Source of the DNA: Zoroaster sp. YZ-2022
Lineage: Eukaryota; Echinodermata; Asteroidea; Forcipulatida; Zoroasteridae
Length of the DNA: 64,000 nt
Assembly: GCA_029582265.1 (NCBI GenBank)
Contig: CM055828.1
Location: forward strand, 17,371,430-17,435,429
Direction of reading: 5' to 3'
Positions 1 through 11,644 of the stretch are shown here, one piece after another. The notes under the pieces were generated by a model. The model ran no database searches. It was not told where the DNA came from and worked only from the letters and a program-made list of their open reading frames with translations. How positions within the stretch are numbered: position 1 is the first letter of the stretch; each line of letters starts with the position of its first letter. A program made the position numbers and the translations under genes.

Positions 1-733
1 CCACAAAATGATTCGACGGAGATTTCACTAAAATATAAAAATATAAACAGTAGTACTAAAATCTGACAATTTCACAGGTATTAAATTAATTACTCAACAA
101 TGGATTCATCGTCTTCAATTTAATCCATCTGTAAAAAGTAGCCCTGAAAATAAAAATCGACCGGTATAGTGTTGATTTTTTTGATGAATTCTACACAAGG
201 CCGTTATCCGCACATTACTGCAAACTGATTCAAATAGGTTTTCAGAAATGTTTTAAAAATATAAAATGTCGTCCTATAAATCAAAAAGTTCACAAGTCTT
301 TAATTAATTACTAATTCATAGATTTGTCGTCTTCAATTGAATCAATCTGTAAAATTAAACCTGAAAAAAAATTCTAAATCGACCCATATCAACCATCGAC
401 CCATGCTGCAAACTGATTTGAATGTTTTTTTCAGAAAAATATTAAAATATAAAATCGTCTTATCAATATGAACATTTCACAAGTATTTAATTAATTACTT
501 GTTTATAAATACATTGCCCTTTCTTGCATTAATCTGGTTGGAGGAGCTCAGAAACCAAAAATCTAAATTTACCGAAGTGTTGATTTTACGCTCAGCCGTA
601 TACCTCGTGTACATATAGTAGCTGCACCACTAATTCACAAACTGACTGGAAGTTGTTTTTGTTGGTAAAATATTAAAAATACAAACGGTCGTCCTACGCA
701 TGAAAATTTCACAAGTATTAAATTAAAACTTAC
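1..733. repeat. degenerate tandem repeat, ~200-230 bp period
   Basis: At least three to four diverged copies begin near 33, 254, 447 and 677. Each carries a TTTCACAAGTATTTAATTAA-like block, then a block like TCGTCTTCAATTGAATC, then GCAAACTGATT, and ends in a run like AAATATTAAAAATATAAA. Divergence is high and AT content is high. No reading frame is conserved between copies. The fourth copy runs directly into the splice-donor side of the candidate exon at 734-854. Confidence 0.6.
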
Positions 734-854
734 CTTTTGTTGAGCGTACTTCAGTTTTTACAGTTAAACATATCCTCCCAGCTTTACCCACTGAATGCAA
801 ACAGGGTAACTCATCCATGTCAAATACAGCAGGTCCATCATCAACTTGGCGGTA
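734..854 (-). CDS. candidate internal exon, unknown protein (weak)
   Basis: On the - strand a 121-nt open segment encodes 40 residues starting YRQVDDGPAVFDMDEL and ending KTEVRSTK, followed by a strong donor (AAAG then GTAAGT). It is preceded by an AG at 855-856 with a poor pyrimidine tract. The peptide looks protein-like and is not part of a visible repeat, but I do not recognise it. It lies on the same strand as the exon at 7032-7850 and could belong to the same gene, though the phases do not join directly, so at least one more exon would be needed. It could also be chance. Confidence 0.28.
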
Positions 855-1824
855 CTAACATTTATTAACATTTGCCCAAGTTCAAGAAATTGAACATTAC
901 GGCTTACCCTTGGGACAGACTTCATTTGAAATTATTTTTGTTTGTTTGTTTGCTGTTTTCAGAGATTAATATTAGCTCTGGTAAGAAATTATTAAAATGG
1001 GGAGACATTGTTGCCTGTTTAAATTGGATCCAGGCACATCGGTGGTGGTGAACAATAAACAAAATAAAGTCTGTTTCGATCCTCTTTGCAGTGTTATTTG
1101 AGAACGCCATTATTGGATCTTCCACATTTATCAAATGCAGAAGTGCAGACTCCGCACTCATCAGCCAAGGGAAAATGACGTTTTATTGTCTCAACAGTAA
1201 CTGAATAAACTTGAAGTAAATAAAGCGTTATTAACAATGTAAAAAAAAATTATAAAATCGTGTTAAATCATATGAAATGTTAAAACATGCTATAGCTCAA
1301 TTAATAATATTTACCAAATTAGCAACAACAGCATGTGCGAGATAGTTATTAGAATTATCATGTTGTTATTCTAGCATAAGATTTTAGAATTAAAAATAAG
1401 AGGTATAAAATTGTTAATTCAAAAATGATGAAGGTATTAATATTCCCTGGAATTAAGAGTAGAAATATGAGAAGGATATTGTCTTGTCAGTATGATTTGA
1501 AGCTTTGCATGGAATGCATGATGTGATGGATAATGATGACTAAAATTGCTGGTTACACCATGTGAAATAATATCTTCTGTGAAGATGTAGGCCTATGTGT
1601 AGTTCTGATAAGAACCGATTGTGGTGAGTCCAGAAGTCGGATGAAGTACACTGCTCGAAGCATTAACGGTTCTTATACAAACCACACTTATTCAAATACA
1701 CCATACTCACCTAACGTACCGTAGTTTCGAGGTCCTCATATTTAGGGATTTTGCCTCAACAAAATGAATTATTACTGTTAATTGTGAAATGTCACTGTTA
1801 GTAAGTAAACAAAAAATAAATAAA
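855..1824. other. non-coding, AT-rich, no supported gene
   Basis: No convincing exon is visible; a 79-codon - strand frame at 922-1161 has low-complexity content and no homology I recognise. The stretch at about 1768-1815 (ACTGTTAATTGTGAAATGTC and following) is repeated at about 2284-2330, so the flank of the next element is itself duplicated. Confidence 0.5.
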
Positions 1825-2060
1825 TATACATAACAGCAAAAGAAACGTCACCCCTAAAAATATTTATTATTTTCATTTTATAATTAATATAATTTGTTTA
1901 ATGAAGAATATTATGAGCATGGAGTGTAACACGAACACAATGTGGCAAATTTGGTTGACCTCAAAATTCATCATGCATGACATTAGAGGACACATAAGCT
2001 AAACACGTTCTCAGACTTATCAAAATTTAGGGGGTGACGTTTCTTTTGCTGTTATATATA
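1825..2060. mobile_element. MITE with ~30-bp terminal inverted repeats (copy 1)
   Basis: A ~235-bp element begins TATACATAACAGCAAAAG and continues AAACGTCACCCC; it ends with the reverse complement. A second near-identical copy lies at 62199-62434. There is no coding capacity beyond a chance frame. The TA-rich ends suggest a TA target site (Tc1/mariner-like), but superfamily is inference. Confidence 0.8.
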
Positions 2061-2650
2061 TAAATAAAAAAATAACAATAAAAATAATTTAAAAAATTAA
2101 AAAATAAATAAATAAATAATTTTAAAAAATAAATAAAATTAATTAATTAATAAATATATGTAAATAAATAAAAATAAATAAATAAATAAATATAAATAAA
2201 TATATAAATAAATCAATGTAAATGTAAATAAATAAATGGAAATGGAAATAAATAAATGGAAATGGAAATAACAAAATTAATTATGACTGTTAATTGTGAA
2301 ATGTCACTGTTAATAAGTAAAAAATAAATAAATAAATATAAATAATAAAAAATAATAACAATAAAAATAATAAAAAATTTAAAAAAATATAAAAATAAAT
2401 AACATAACAAAATGAAATAATGAAATAAATAAATAAATAAATAAATAACAAAATAAATAAATAACAAAATAATTTAAAAAAAAAAAATTAAATAATAAAT
2501 ATATATAAATAAATAAATATAAATAAATAAATAAATAAATGTAAATAAATGTAAATGTAAATAGATAAATGTAAATGTAAATGTAAATAAATAAATGTAA
2601 ATGTAAATAAATAAATGTAAATGTAAATAAATATAAATAAATAAATTAGA
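2061..2650. repeat. AT-rich simple-sequence tract
   Basis: Nearly 600 bp of A-rich simple sequence built from AAAT/AAATAAAT units, turning after about 2520 into a mixed (AAATGTAAATGTAAAT)n pattern. Frames here are low-complexity artefacts. Confidence 0.9.
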
Positions 2651-3040
2651 TAGCCGCTATGTAAGTTATCTTGTTCTTTTTGTTTGCCAAATTAAATGTC
2701 TTTGTAGCTGAAATATAAACCCGATTGCTGCAGGTTGTTTTCTTTGTACAGCCGACTTAAAGAAACCTTTGTTTTCTGATAGCTCGTTGTACACGATCGG
2801 CATACGACAACAGATTGACAAATCGGCCGGTCGACGTCATCCGCAAGCTCCAGACCAAACCCAGTGATCTCACGGACTCTCGCGTAATCTCGGTCTTTAA
2901 CGCGTTCAGCTTATCGCGATATTGCGTTAAGTACATATTCATGTTTTACACTAGCAGGCCACAACATGTCAGTGGTTATATAAATCTGTGGAGTAAATGT
3001 CTCTAACCCTTTGTATACTGTAGTCTTAATTCTCATTGTA
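2651..3040. other. non-repetitive stretch with a short - strand frame
   Basis: This segment has balanced composition, unlike its flanks. On the - strand 2757-2942 is open for 61 codons (MNMYLTQYRDKLNALK and onward). No family is recognised, an in-frame stop lies directly upstream of its ATG, and the stop overlaps a CTTTGTACAGCCGAC word typical of the satellite that follows. I cannot tell an old exon from chance. Confidence 0.35.
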
Positions 3041-5400
3041 GTCAACTAAAATAATATCTTTGTACGCCGACATAGGCCCTAACTCTCAATGTGTAGCTGA
3101 CTTTAATAAATACTTTTGTCCTTTGTGAGCACCGACTTTACTAGCCCTTTGTACGCCGACTGAGTCTTTGTAGCCTAGTAACAAGAAATCTCTTTGTGGG
3201 CCGACTTAGTTTCTCTTTGTGCGCCGACAGAAATAATCTGTTAATTCGCCGACATCATTTTAGCTGGTTATAAGAAATCTCTTTGTACGCCGACTTCATT
3301 ATCTTCAACATATTTATTTCATTGTTCGCCTTGAAATACTGAGCGTAATCCCTTGATTTATGAATAAGAATTATGAGAAAAGAAATTATTACATCGGCCA
3401 GAGCTTTAAATATCTCTTGAAATTTTAAGTTTCGAAAGTATTTCCGAGTCCAATGAATATCCAAAACGGCGCTACGGTTGCTGTCCCCAGATCGTGATTA
3501 CTTTGGTCTCCGTTGTATTCTCCTATTCTCCTATACTCCGGCTACTATGATCTTTAATGCGTTCGCTAACGCGTTCGCTAACGCGTTAGGCGTTCTCCCC
3601 ATGGAATAGTCAACTAAAATAATATCTTTGTACGCAGACATAGGCCCTAACTCTCAATGTGTAGCTGACTTTAATAAACACTTTTGTCCTTTGTGAGCAC
3701 CGACTTTACTATAGCCCTTTGTACTGAGTCTTTGTAGCCTAGTAACAAGAAATCTCTTTGTGGGCCGACTTAGTTTCTCTTTGTGCTACCGACTAAAGAT
3801 TCTATTAATTCATGACATCATTTTAGCTGGTTATAAGAAATCTCTTTGTACGCCGACTTCATTATCTTCAACATATTTATTTCATTGTTCGCCTTGAAAT
3901 ACTGAGCGTAATCCCTTGATTTATGAATAAGAATTATGAGAAAAGAAATTATTACATCGATAGTAGCAGTCTCATTTTATTATACTTTGGCCAGAGCTTT
4001 AAATATCTCTTGAAATTTTAAGTTTGAAAGTATTTCGAGTCCAATGAATATCCAAAACGGCGCTACGGTTGCTGTCCCCAGATCGTGATTACTTTGGTCT
4101 CCGTTGTATTCTCCTATACTCCGGCTACTATGATCTTTAATGCGTTCGCTAACGCATTCGCTAACGCGTTAGGCGTTAGGAAGGCTCCCCATGGAATAGT
4201 CAACTAAAATAATATCTTTGTACGCAGACATAGGCCCTAACTCTCAATGTGTAGCCGACTTTAATAAACACTTTTGTCCTTTGTGAGCACCGACTTTACT
4301 ATAGCCCTTTGTACGCCGACTGAGTCTTTGTAGCCTAGTAACAAGAAATCTCTTTGTGGGCCGACTTAGTTTCTCTTTGCTACCGACTAAAAGATTCTAT
4401 TAATTCGCTGACATCATTTTAGCTGGTTATAAGAAATCTCTTTGTACGCCGACTTCATTATCTTCAACATATTTATTTCATTGTTCGCCTTGAAATACTG
4501 AGCGTAATCCCTTGATTTATGAATAAGAATTATGAGAAAAGAAATTATTACATCGGCCAGAGCTTTAAATATCTCTTGAAATTTTAAGTTTCGGTATTTC
4601 CGAGTCCAATGAATATCCAAAACGGCGCTACGGTTGCTGTCCCCAGATCGTGATTACTTTGGTCTCCGTTGTATTCTCCTATACTCCGGCTACTATGATC
4701 TTTAATGCGTTCGCTAACGCGTTCGCTAACGCGTTAGGCGTTAGGCGTTAGGAAGGCTCCCCATGGAAGAGTCAACTAAAATAATATCTTTGTACGCAGA
4801 CATAGGCCCTAACTCTCAATGTGTAGCTGACTTTAATAAACACTTTTGTCCTTTGTGAGCACCGACTTTACTAGCCCTTTGTACGCCGACTGAGTCTTTG
4901 TAGCCTAGTAACAAGAAATCTCTTTGTGGGCCGACTTAGTTTCTCTTTGTGCGCCGACTAAAATAATCTATTAATTCGCTGACATCATTTTAGCTGGTGA
5001 AAAGAAATCTCTTTGTACGCCGACTTCATTATCTTCAACATATTTATTTCATTGTTCGCCTTGAAATACTGAGCGTAATCCCTTGATTTATGAATAAGAA
5101 TTATTATACTTTGGCCAGAGCTTTAAATATCTCTTGAAATTTTAAGTTTCGAAAGTATTTCCGAGTCCAATGAATATCCAAAGCAGGCGCTGGTTGCTGT
5201 CCCCAGATCGTGATCACTTTGGTCTCCGTTGTATTCTCCTAGTATACTCCGGCTATGATCTTTGCAGCGTTAAGCTAACGTTAGGGTTAACGCGTTAGCG
5301 TTAGGAAGGCTCCCCATGGAATTAACAATTTATAAATGAAATGCTTAACGCGTTAAATCGAACGCGTTAGCGAACGCGTTAGTCACACTTAATTTCGATC
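3041..5400. repeat. satellite, ~570-bp unit, four tandem copies
   Basis: Copies start at 3041, 3609, 4199 and 4771 with GTCAACTAAAATAATATC. Each contains several CTTTGTACGCCGAC sub-motifs, an AT-rich middle (TTATTTCATTGTTCGCC), and a GC-rich end built from GCGTTCGCTAACGCGTTAGG sub-repeats that vary in number between copies. Residual CGCGTTAG words continue to about 5390. The ~69-codon - strand frames seen in copies 1 and 3 are broken in copies 2 and 4, so they are not genes. Confidence 0.92.
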
Positions 5401-5750
5401 AGTACTGTACATACAAGTTGATGCACCATTTGAAACCATTCGCTTTTGTGGTTTTGAATGGTGAAATAACTGTGTACAATATTGATTCCCCCAAATGGTA
5501 GGTCAGCTAATACAAAACCTTGTTTGGATCTTTCCAAATGGTAGTACAGCTACATTGTAATACAAAACCTTGTTTGGATACTTCTAAGTGGTGAATCAAT
5601 GGACCCTCTATGCATTTGAATGGATTTGAATGGTAGTAAAGCTTGCTACCAACACTGTTCAAATGGTATCACCATGTGTGTACAAATCCAACGGGCATTT
5701 TTGAAAGTGGAAATTTTGAATGGTTTCAAATGGTCTAACAGGAGGGTTAA
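5395..5750. mobile_element. TTAA-type MITE, family with AACCATTCAAAA core, 5'-truncated
   Basis: Reverse-orientation copy of the family also found at 12621-12990 and 37780-38154. It carries internal CAAATGGT/ACCATTTG words and two near-repeats of CAAAACCTTGTTTGGAT. The right end is AGGAGGGTTAA at 5740-5750; the opposite terminus is missing, merging into satellite-derived sequence. Confidence 0.75.
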
Positions 5751-6603
5751 AACTCATGCTCCCTTTATTACTTGATTTTCACAGCAAATCTAATTCTCGA
5801 TGAACATTTATTAAAAAAACACTAACGCGTCCTGGCCCAAAACAAGGTTTGCTTACTATATTTTCCTGTGGACATGGTAGGGCAGTAAGTCAGATAATAT
5901 TATTGTTAAACAAACAAAACAAAAATTATGAAATTCGGATGTCGGAAACTGTAAATAAAAGCGATAATTCAAACGCGCTTGATTCTGATTGACAGTCATG
6001 CTGGCCAATAAATTGTGGGCCAGCATTTTATTTATTTGAGATTTTAATTTACTGGTCGTATATAATGCTTGACGGATTTTTTCGTTCAATTTCTCAAATG
6101 AAAGCTTATATTTTCCTCAACCCCAGTAAAATAGCACTGCAACATTTACACGTACAGTGTAAATCTTTTTTTTTCACCATCAAATCGGCCTAAACATGGG
6201 TGACACATGATTTATGTTTTAACACAACTGTCTCTAAAAACTAAAACAAAAATAATTGTTCACACGAGAATAGATAGCTTTTTGCAGATATTTAAGTTGT
6301 GTGAAAATGTGATGAAAAGAAATGTCCCATTTGTCACGTTGGACTAAATAAGCTCAGTGTAATTAGTAAGTATAATTACATGTATGTTTCAAAATTTGCA
6401 TTTATTTTTGAACTACAGTATGAGTATTACAATGTATACTTGAACATAAGGTGTTTCATTTAGGTACATGTAATCTCCTGCAAGTTTTCAGTAGATAAAC
6501 TTCACAGTTGAAAAAGATCTATGCATTGTCCCATCTGTCACACTGGAATTGGCCATACACCAACGTGTACATGTACCATGAATGTACATGTACAGGTACA
6601 TGT
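5751..6603. other. non-coding, nothing recognised
   Basis: AT-rich intergenic or intronic sequence. A 77-codon - strand frame at 5856-6089 shows no homology I recognise. Several TACATGTA palindromes cluster at 6570-6605. Confidence 0.5.
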
Positions 6604-6960
6604 AATAATAATAATAATAATAATAATAATGTGTGGATTTATATAGCGCACGTATCCACCAACTAAGTGGTGCTCAAGGCGCATTATATTATTATCCCTG
6701 CTCATAAGGCTCATAAATCATTCCTGAAACCATCTCAGCTCCCTGGGGAGTATACAGCTCAATTGCTGCCATTACTAGCGCATATAGAGCAAACCAACTC
6801 TGCCTTCACAGGTACCCATTTAACCCCTGGGTGGAGAGAAGCAATTATGATTAAGTGTCTTGCTCAAGGACACAAGTGTCACGGCCGTGATTCGAACCCA
6901 CATTATGTTGCTAACACCAGAACTTGAATCCGGTAAGCTAGACCGCTCGGCCACGACACC
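6604..6960 (-). mobile_element. tRNA-Leu-derived SINE, full length
   Basis: Read on the - strand the head starts GTGTCGTGGCCGAGCGGTCT (A box TGGCCGAGCGG), contains an anticodon-arm-like CAAGTTCTGG, then GGTTCGAATC (B box). The body contains CTTGAGCAAGACACTTAA and GGGGAGCTGAGATGG-like blocks, and the tail is (ATT)n, seen here as (AAT)n at 6604-6630. The head resembles tRNA-Leu(CAA). Related copies lie at 38632, 42455, 43084, 48811, 52346 and 56631. Confidence 0.93.
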
Positions 6961-7031
6961 ATATAATTATAAACCTTTTTGACATTTAACCACCTTCTTA
7001 AATAAATCATAAAATTCAAACATGAACTTAC

Positions 7032-7850
7032 TGGGTACACAGCTATCCGGTTCCTCTATCCACTCCCAGTCCTGAATCTCGTTAGGATCACTCAACACCG
7101 ACTCCTCCCTATGAAAGTCCATCGGCAACCCAATACTAAGATGCCCTATGTTCTTGGAGTTGGCTCGCAACACTTGGGGGTTACAATCAGTTTCATCGCC
7201 ACTGCTGTGACGCGCATCCTCTTGTTCTTTCTTCAGCCGTTGCAAGACGAGCAGTTCCGGAGGGACAATTTGCTTGGACGTCAACTCAGCTGTTTTTTTA
7301 ACCATGTTGATGGTAACATGTAAGGACTGGGCTAATCTCTTTGGCTCCTCGTTTTTACCCGTGCGTCCATCGCTTGAAGAAGACACTGTTGAGAGGTCCA
7401 TCTCATGGTCATCTTCACTAATGACCGTTTCCATGGTAACATTAGTCTCATTGTCTGTTTTAGTGTTCTCACTGTCCGTCTTGTCCGGCTCCTCGTTGAT
7501 GATTTCGTCGTCCAGTTCTGTCGCGTTGTTCCTGTTGGCATCTTCATCCTCACCGTTTGCGGCACCTTTGGGTGTGCTCCTGTTCGTCACCTTTGCCACA
7601 GATTCTCCCGTGTCGCCTCTTTTCCTGTATCTGCGCGTGGTCCCATCACAAGGTTTCTCATTGTGAGGTTTTTCTTCTTGGTCATGCCGAGGGCTATCGT
7701 CCTCTTCCTTCTCAGCCTGGAAGGTTCCATAGTTACTGATGCAGTTTCCATCTTTATCAAGGCTGTCTGTGCTATCATTTGCCGACACTATATGCTCAGA
7801 ATCTGCATCCATAATATCGGGGTGTCATTCAAACTGAACCAACGGTGGTC
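7032..7850 (-). CDS. 5' coding exon of an unrecognised acidic protein
   Basis: This is a - strand exon. It is preceded by a good acceptor (TTTCTTTGTTACAG, ending at 7851) and closed by a strong GTAAGT donor at 7031-7026. The first ATG, at 7812, opens 260 codons with one base carried into the next exon; 38 nt upstream would be 5' UTR. The protein starts MDADSEHIVSANDSTDSLD and is rich in D, E, S, T, N and K over about residues 1-160 (probably disordered). A predicted helical stretch follows (AQSLHVTINMVKKTAEL and LLVLQRLKKEQED), then a more hydrophobic C-terminal part with HLSIGLPMDF and QDWEWIEEP. The IGLPMDF stretch faintly recalls a CRIB-like I-x-x-P-x-x-F pattern but lacks the downstream H-x-x-H-x-G, so I do not assign it. 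The next exon should lie below 7000 but is not identified; the intron begins next to a SINE. Confidence 0.72.
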
Positions 7851-8224
7851 CTGTAACAAAGAAAAGTAAATACACTGATTACCACTGAAAGTCACTGAAA
7901 ACAAAACAAAACATGTACATGTACACAGTGTACACATACGTGTATTTCAAGGATGGTAAACAGAGAATGAACACTACTGTACATCCACATTACATATGTA
8001 CATGCACGGATTACCGCACGGGCAAACTGGGCACATGCCCCGGGCCCAGGAGCCAATAGGGGCCCTTGGTTTTCAAAAAAAAGCATAGTACTACTAGTAT
8101 TATGCGCGTGTATGGGCCCGTGGTGAATTTGTGCCCAGGGCCTGTGCTCATGATGATCCGTCCATGCATATGTACATGTATGTCTTGGATTTCCCATGTG
8201 TAATGTGTATATAAATCATACATG
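7851..8224. other. upstream intron or 5' flank, non-coding
   Basis: Contains a cluster of TACATGTA-type words around 7912-8010 and 8170. Overlapping - strand frames here have unrelated, low-information translations and I see no exon. Confidence 0.45.
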
Positions 8225-9310
8225 CCCAAGACAGTTGAGACAATCTGATTGGACAAAACGTAATCACGCGGGGGTATGTTAATGGATGGTCAAGACATGG
8301 CTTATCAAAATCAGAGCAGCGCATACATGTACAGTATGTGCCAGCTGTTCGCCAGCTGCTTTGTGCGACGCACAACGAGGATTTGAACAAATCAGAGTGA
8401 CGAAGACTCCCCCCTGTTTCACATCACATTCCTGACTCATGTACAACATACTTTGAAAGTGTGTTGTGTGTCCACCAAAACATGAATTTGCCCATTTATA
8501 TTTGGCTTTATTCAACAAAAATTACAATTTTTGGACGTTTTGAAAATGTAATCAACACATATGCATTTATAAATGGGAATAAAAGTTTGAAGTTTGGTCT
8601 TTACCACAGGTTAACCCTAACTCCCTAAGCATTTTGACTAGAAACCTTCCTCAACCTATCAAATCCCAACACCATGGTTGACTGTTGCTGGTTTACAGTA
8701 CTCAACCCATCAAACTCCAACAGTCCACTTGCCATAACAGTACTCAACCCGTCAAACTCCAACAGGCCCTTAGCTGTTGGATTTTGATTGAGTGGGGACA
8801 CATGGCCCAAAGTAAAGTTTGAACACTGGAGTCACACAGTACTCAACCCATCATAATCCAACAATTGTTTTCATGCTAAAAAAACTTCACTATACAAAAA
8901 CTAAAACACCCTATGGAATAAATGGTAGGTTCTAGTTATATGATGTTAGACACAATGCCAAGCATACCTAAGTACAATATTTGCCTTTATCAGTTGTTTA
9001 TTACAGCAGGTTGCACACACACACTCAAAGTCTAACAATGTTGCATGCTAGTAGAACCACTGTCCTCACTCAATCAAAATCAAACACTGTTAGTGTTACT
9101 GCACACATACAGTACTCATCCAGCCATATTCTAACACTTTACACATGCCATATCAGAAGTACACAGTACTCAATCCATCAAACTCCAACAATCCCTGGTG
9201 TTGGAGTTTGGCTGGATGGGGATCGTTAGGGTTAATGACCGGCTCAGTCCTTAATGCACAGTCCAGAACTGGTCAAGACCGCGCAACAAACCTTTATTCG
9301 CTTATCATGT
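8225..9310. mobile_element. interspersed repeat, interrupted by a TTAA element
   Basis: The segments 8225-8610 and 9236-9310 together match one repeat that recurs around 46830-47640. Shared blocks are AAGACAGTT, AATCTGATTGGA, GGAATAAAAGTTTGA and GGCAAACCTTTATTC-like. Here it is split at a TTAA by the element 8611-9235; the 47-kb copy is split at a different point by 46839-47256. Each copy therefore shows the unoccupied site of the other. Confidence 0.8.
8611..9235. mobile_element. TTAA-flanked element with internal CAGTACTCAACC repeats
   Basis: Starts TTAACCCTAACTCCC at 8611 and ends CGTTAGGGTTAA at 9235, giving TTAA at both ends. The inside carries five or more irregular copies of a CAGTACTCAACCCATCAAAC-like unit. 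No coding capacity. The ends fit a non-autonomous piggyBac-like element (TTAA target, CCC start), inferred from termini only. Confidence 0.82.
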
Positions 9311-10042
9311 AGCTATTACTAGCACTGTTCATCTGTCTCATCTTTCCTAAATAACAGATCTGGAATATTTACATGTATACTGAAGGATTCAAGTTTGATC
9401 ACAACTTTTTTTTTTACTTTCACTTCTCATAATAAAATGCACAAGATTTGGTGTTTGTTTAGGATTCACAGTATACAGGTCGAGGAAGTGAAAAGGCTGA
9501 CCTATGATAGCTGAAGGAAAGTAACCCTGACCAAGTTCCTGTTCCTGTCTTTTAAATCACTTAAATGTTCTAGCAAAGGAAATACTGTACATATGTACAA
9601 CAATGGCAAAACTGCTTAAATAATTATGAATGGGAAAGAACAATTTGTAAAAATTGATATTGATTTTAGAGCAGAATTTTATAAGGATTCCAATCCAATG
9701 GATTAAAATTGGAAAAATCCATGTTTTTTTGTGGGAAATAGTGACTTTTGAGTTGTTAGTCACAAAATGTGGAATTTTGGTTCAAATTTGATTCCCTCGG
9801 ACAATGCTATACATGTGCATTGTAATATTATATGCTATTAATGTATTTGTACAGTGGGCAGTGCTTGCAATGTTAGAAACTCTAAAGTTAGCATGATTCA
9901 ACATTTGCCATCCCTTGGAAAATGTTTTATGATATGAAAATCTGTGTATGAAATACATGTACATGTAAGAGCTATTGTATTCATTGAATACAAATGACAA
10001 AGAAACCACACAAATTAATAACAATCCCACCTGCTGGTTCAT
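9311..10042. other. non-coding, nothing recognised
   Basis: AT-rich sequence; no exon with splice sites is visible. Open frames at 9557-9763 (-) and 9782-10042 (-) have no recognisable content. Confidence 0.5.
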
Positions 10043-10363
10043 TTAACCCTACTACGCATGGAGGCCGGCACTCCGATCCACTCAATTTTCAATACATTCT
10101 TCACCAACCTTCAGTACATACAAGCCTGCTGTCCTTTCCAAGTAATCTTACAAAATCAACTGTGTGCCACCCAAGGCCACTGTAAATGTTTGAACATATT
10201 AGTATGGCCTGCAATGTATCAATGGGAGACCACTTTACCCTGTAATCTCAGTGGTGTGACAGTGCACAGAAGGGTAACCATAGGAGGCCAATGGCAACAG
10301 CTAATGGCTTGGAGTGGCCTGAATGGGTTGTTTCAAAAATTGCACTGATTGTAGGAAAGTTAA
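10043..10363. mobile_element. TTAA-flanked MITE, GGCCACTCC family, copy 1
   Basis: Bounded by TTAACCCTACTACGC (10043) and GTAGGAAAGTTAA (10363). The ~300-bp core includes CAAGCCTGCTGTCCTTTCC, CCACCCAAGGCCACTG and CTAATGGCTTGGAGTGGCC. Other copies: 15078-15376 (same orientation), 29598-29905 and 45419-45729 (reverse). Confidence 0.88.
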
Positions 10364-10380
10364 ATTACATATCCATTATC

Positions 10381-10820
10381 AGAAGTCTATTACCTACATA
10401 TACATGAAGTGTGCCACTCGTGTACTATTCTAGTCCACGGCACAGTACTCCAAGAATAATGGATGTGGACCATTCATGACATACATGTGTATTGTTCTAC
10501 AGACTGACGCGCAAGGTCTCAAGAAGAAGCAATGCAGTCTCGGAGACTACCCAGCATGTGAGAGAACTGTATCTCACATGCGTACCTTAGCGTTTCCGCG
10601 TTCTCCCCACAGCTGATGGTTTGGCCGCGTCTAGTTTAAGATTGCGTCTAGTTCTCTAGTAGTTTCACGTGGAAACACTTATCCCATGATAGCCCACGGC
10701 AGGCTGGGCAGGGGAAGCAAAACCCGTAACCATGCTCATTGTGCGTGCATACATTTGGAGTACAATGCTGTGGTATAGATTACAGCAGGCTGGCACACTT
10801 CATGTAGGTAACAGACTTCT
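10381..10820. mobile_element. MITE-like element with ~30-bp inverted termini
   Basis: The left end AGAAGTCTATTACCTACAT with GAAGTGTGCCA is answered by the reverse complement (TGGCACACTTCATGTAGG, AACAGACTTCT) at 10791-10820. No frame inside. Only one copy is seen in the window. Confidence 0.65.
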
Positions 10821-11040
10821 ACCGTTAACTTAATATCTCCACATGGTGGACAACCTACCAAAGCAATCACTCTTTCCATAAAGTCCGTCATCTGCAGTAC
10901 CCAGGGTTACATTTGTAAACATTGACAATGACTTGATTACTTAAATTTGTTTGGGTTCAAGGGCATACAGAATTCCATGATCCTTCATTTCCTTTTTCCA
11001 TGATTACCGTTTGTATAATTTGTTTTTCAACATCCACCCT

Positions 11041-11290
11041 TTCATTAAAACCCTAACCCCCTAGGCTCATTTTCCGGTGTTCTATTTTGCATGGTGCCCA
11101 CTGCCTAAATCCTACAAAATCAACCGGTGTTCTATTTTGTGTGGTGCCCACTGCCTAAATCCTACAAAATCAACCGGTGTTCTATTTTGCATGGTGCCTA
11201 CTGCCTCAATCCTACAAAATCAACCAGTGTTCTATTTTGCATGGTGCCTGGCTTCGCAGGCGGCATAGTACCACAGCGCAGGGAGATCAT
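11041..11290. repeat. 50-bp tandem repeat, four copies, with TTAA-type terminus
   Basis: Units of about 50 bp (GGTGTTCTATTTTGCATGG, TGCCCACTGCC, TAAATCCTACAAAATCAACC) start near 11077, 11127, 11177 and 11227. The preceding ACCCTAACCCCCTAGG at 11047 resembles the terminus of other TTAA elements, so this is probably the core of a decayed one. Confidence 0.85.
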
Positions 11291-11644
11291 TCCCCAACCT
11301 ATTGTGTGAGAAACAAATTAAGTAATTGAAAACAACATAAATTTATACGAGTCTATGTTTGTGCTTGCCTTGTCCAACTTCCCCCTGGTTGAAATGATGC
11401 AAGTGATGGGACATCTAGTCGGTGGTGGAGCTTTCCTCTGACTGCCTACTTTCTGCCTGGTGGTATAGCAGAAAGCAGTGGCCAGGGCAGAGATAGACGC
11501 TGCAGGTTGGACAACCATTTTGATCTTTGACCTTTCTAGCCTTGACTACTAACGGATGTCCCTTTGTTTATGTTGCAGCTACACTGGCATACAGTACCAC
11601 ATGTAACACATGTCCTTGAAACTTACATTGTTATTATTATTGTA
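11291..11644. other. non-coding, nothing recognised
   Basis: No repeat shared elsewhere in the window and no supported exon. A 66-codon - strand frame at 11318-11518 has no recognised homology. Confidence 0.4.

Noticed and set aside
3255..4620. Two near-identical ~69-codon - strand frames
   Set aside because: They lie inside satellite copies 1 and 3; copies 2 and 4 carry insertions or deletions that break the frame.
6667..6927. 86-codon + frame and similar frames in other SINEs
   Set aside because: Translations of the SINE body and its tRNA head; identical peptides appear at each SINE.
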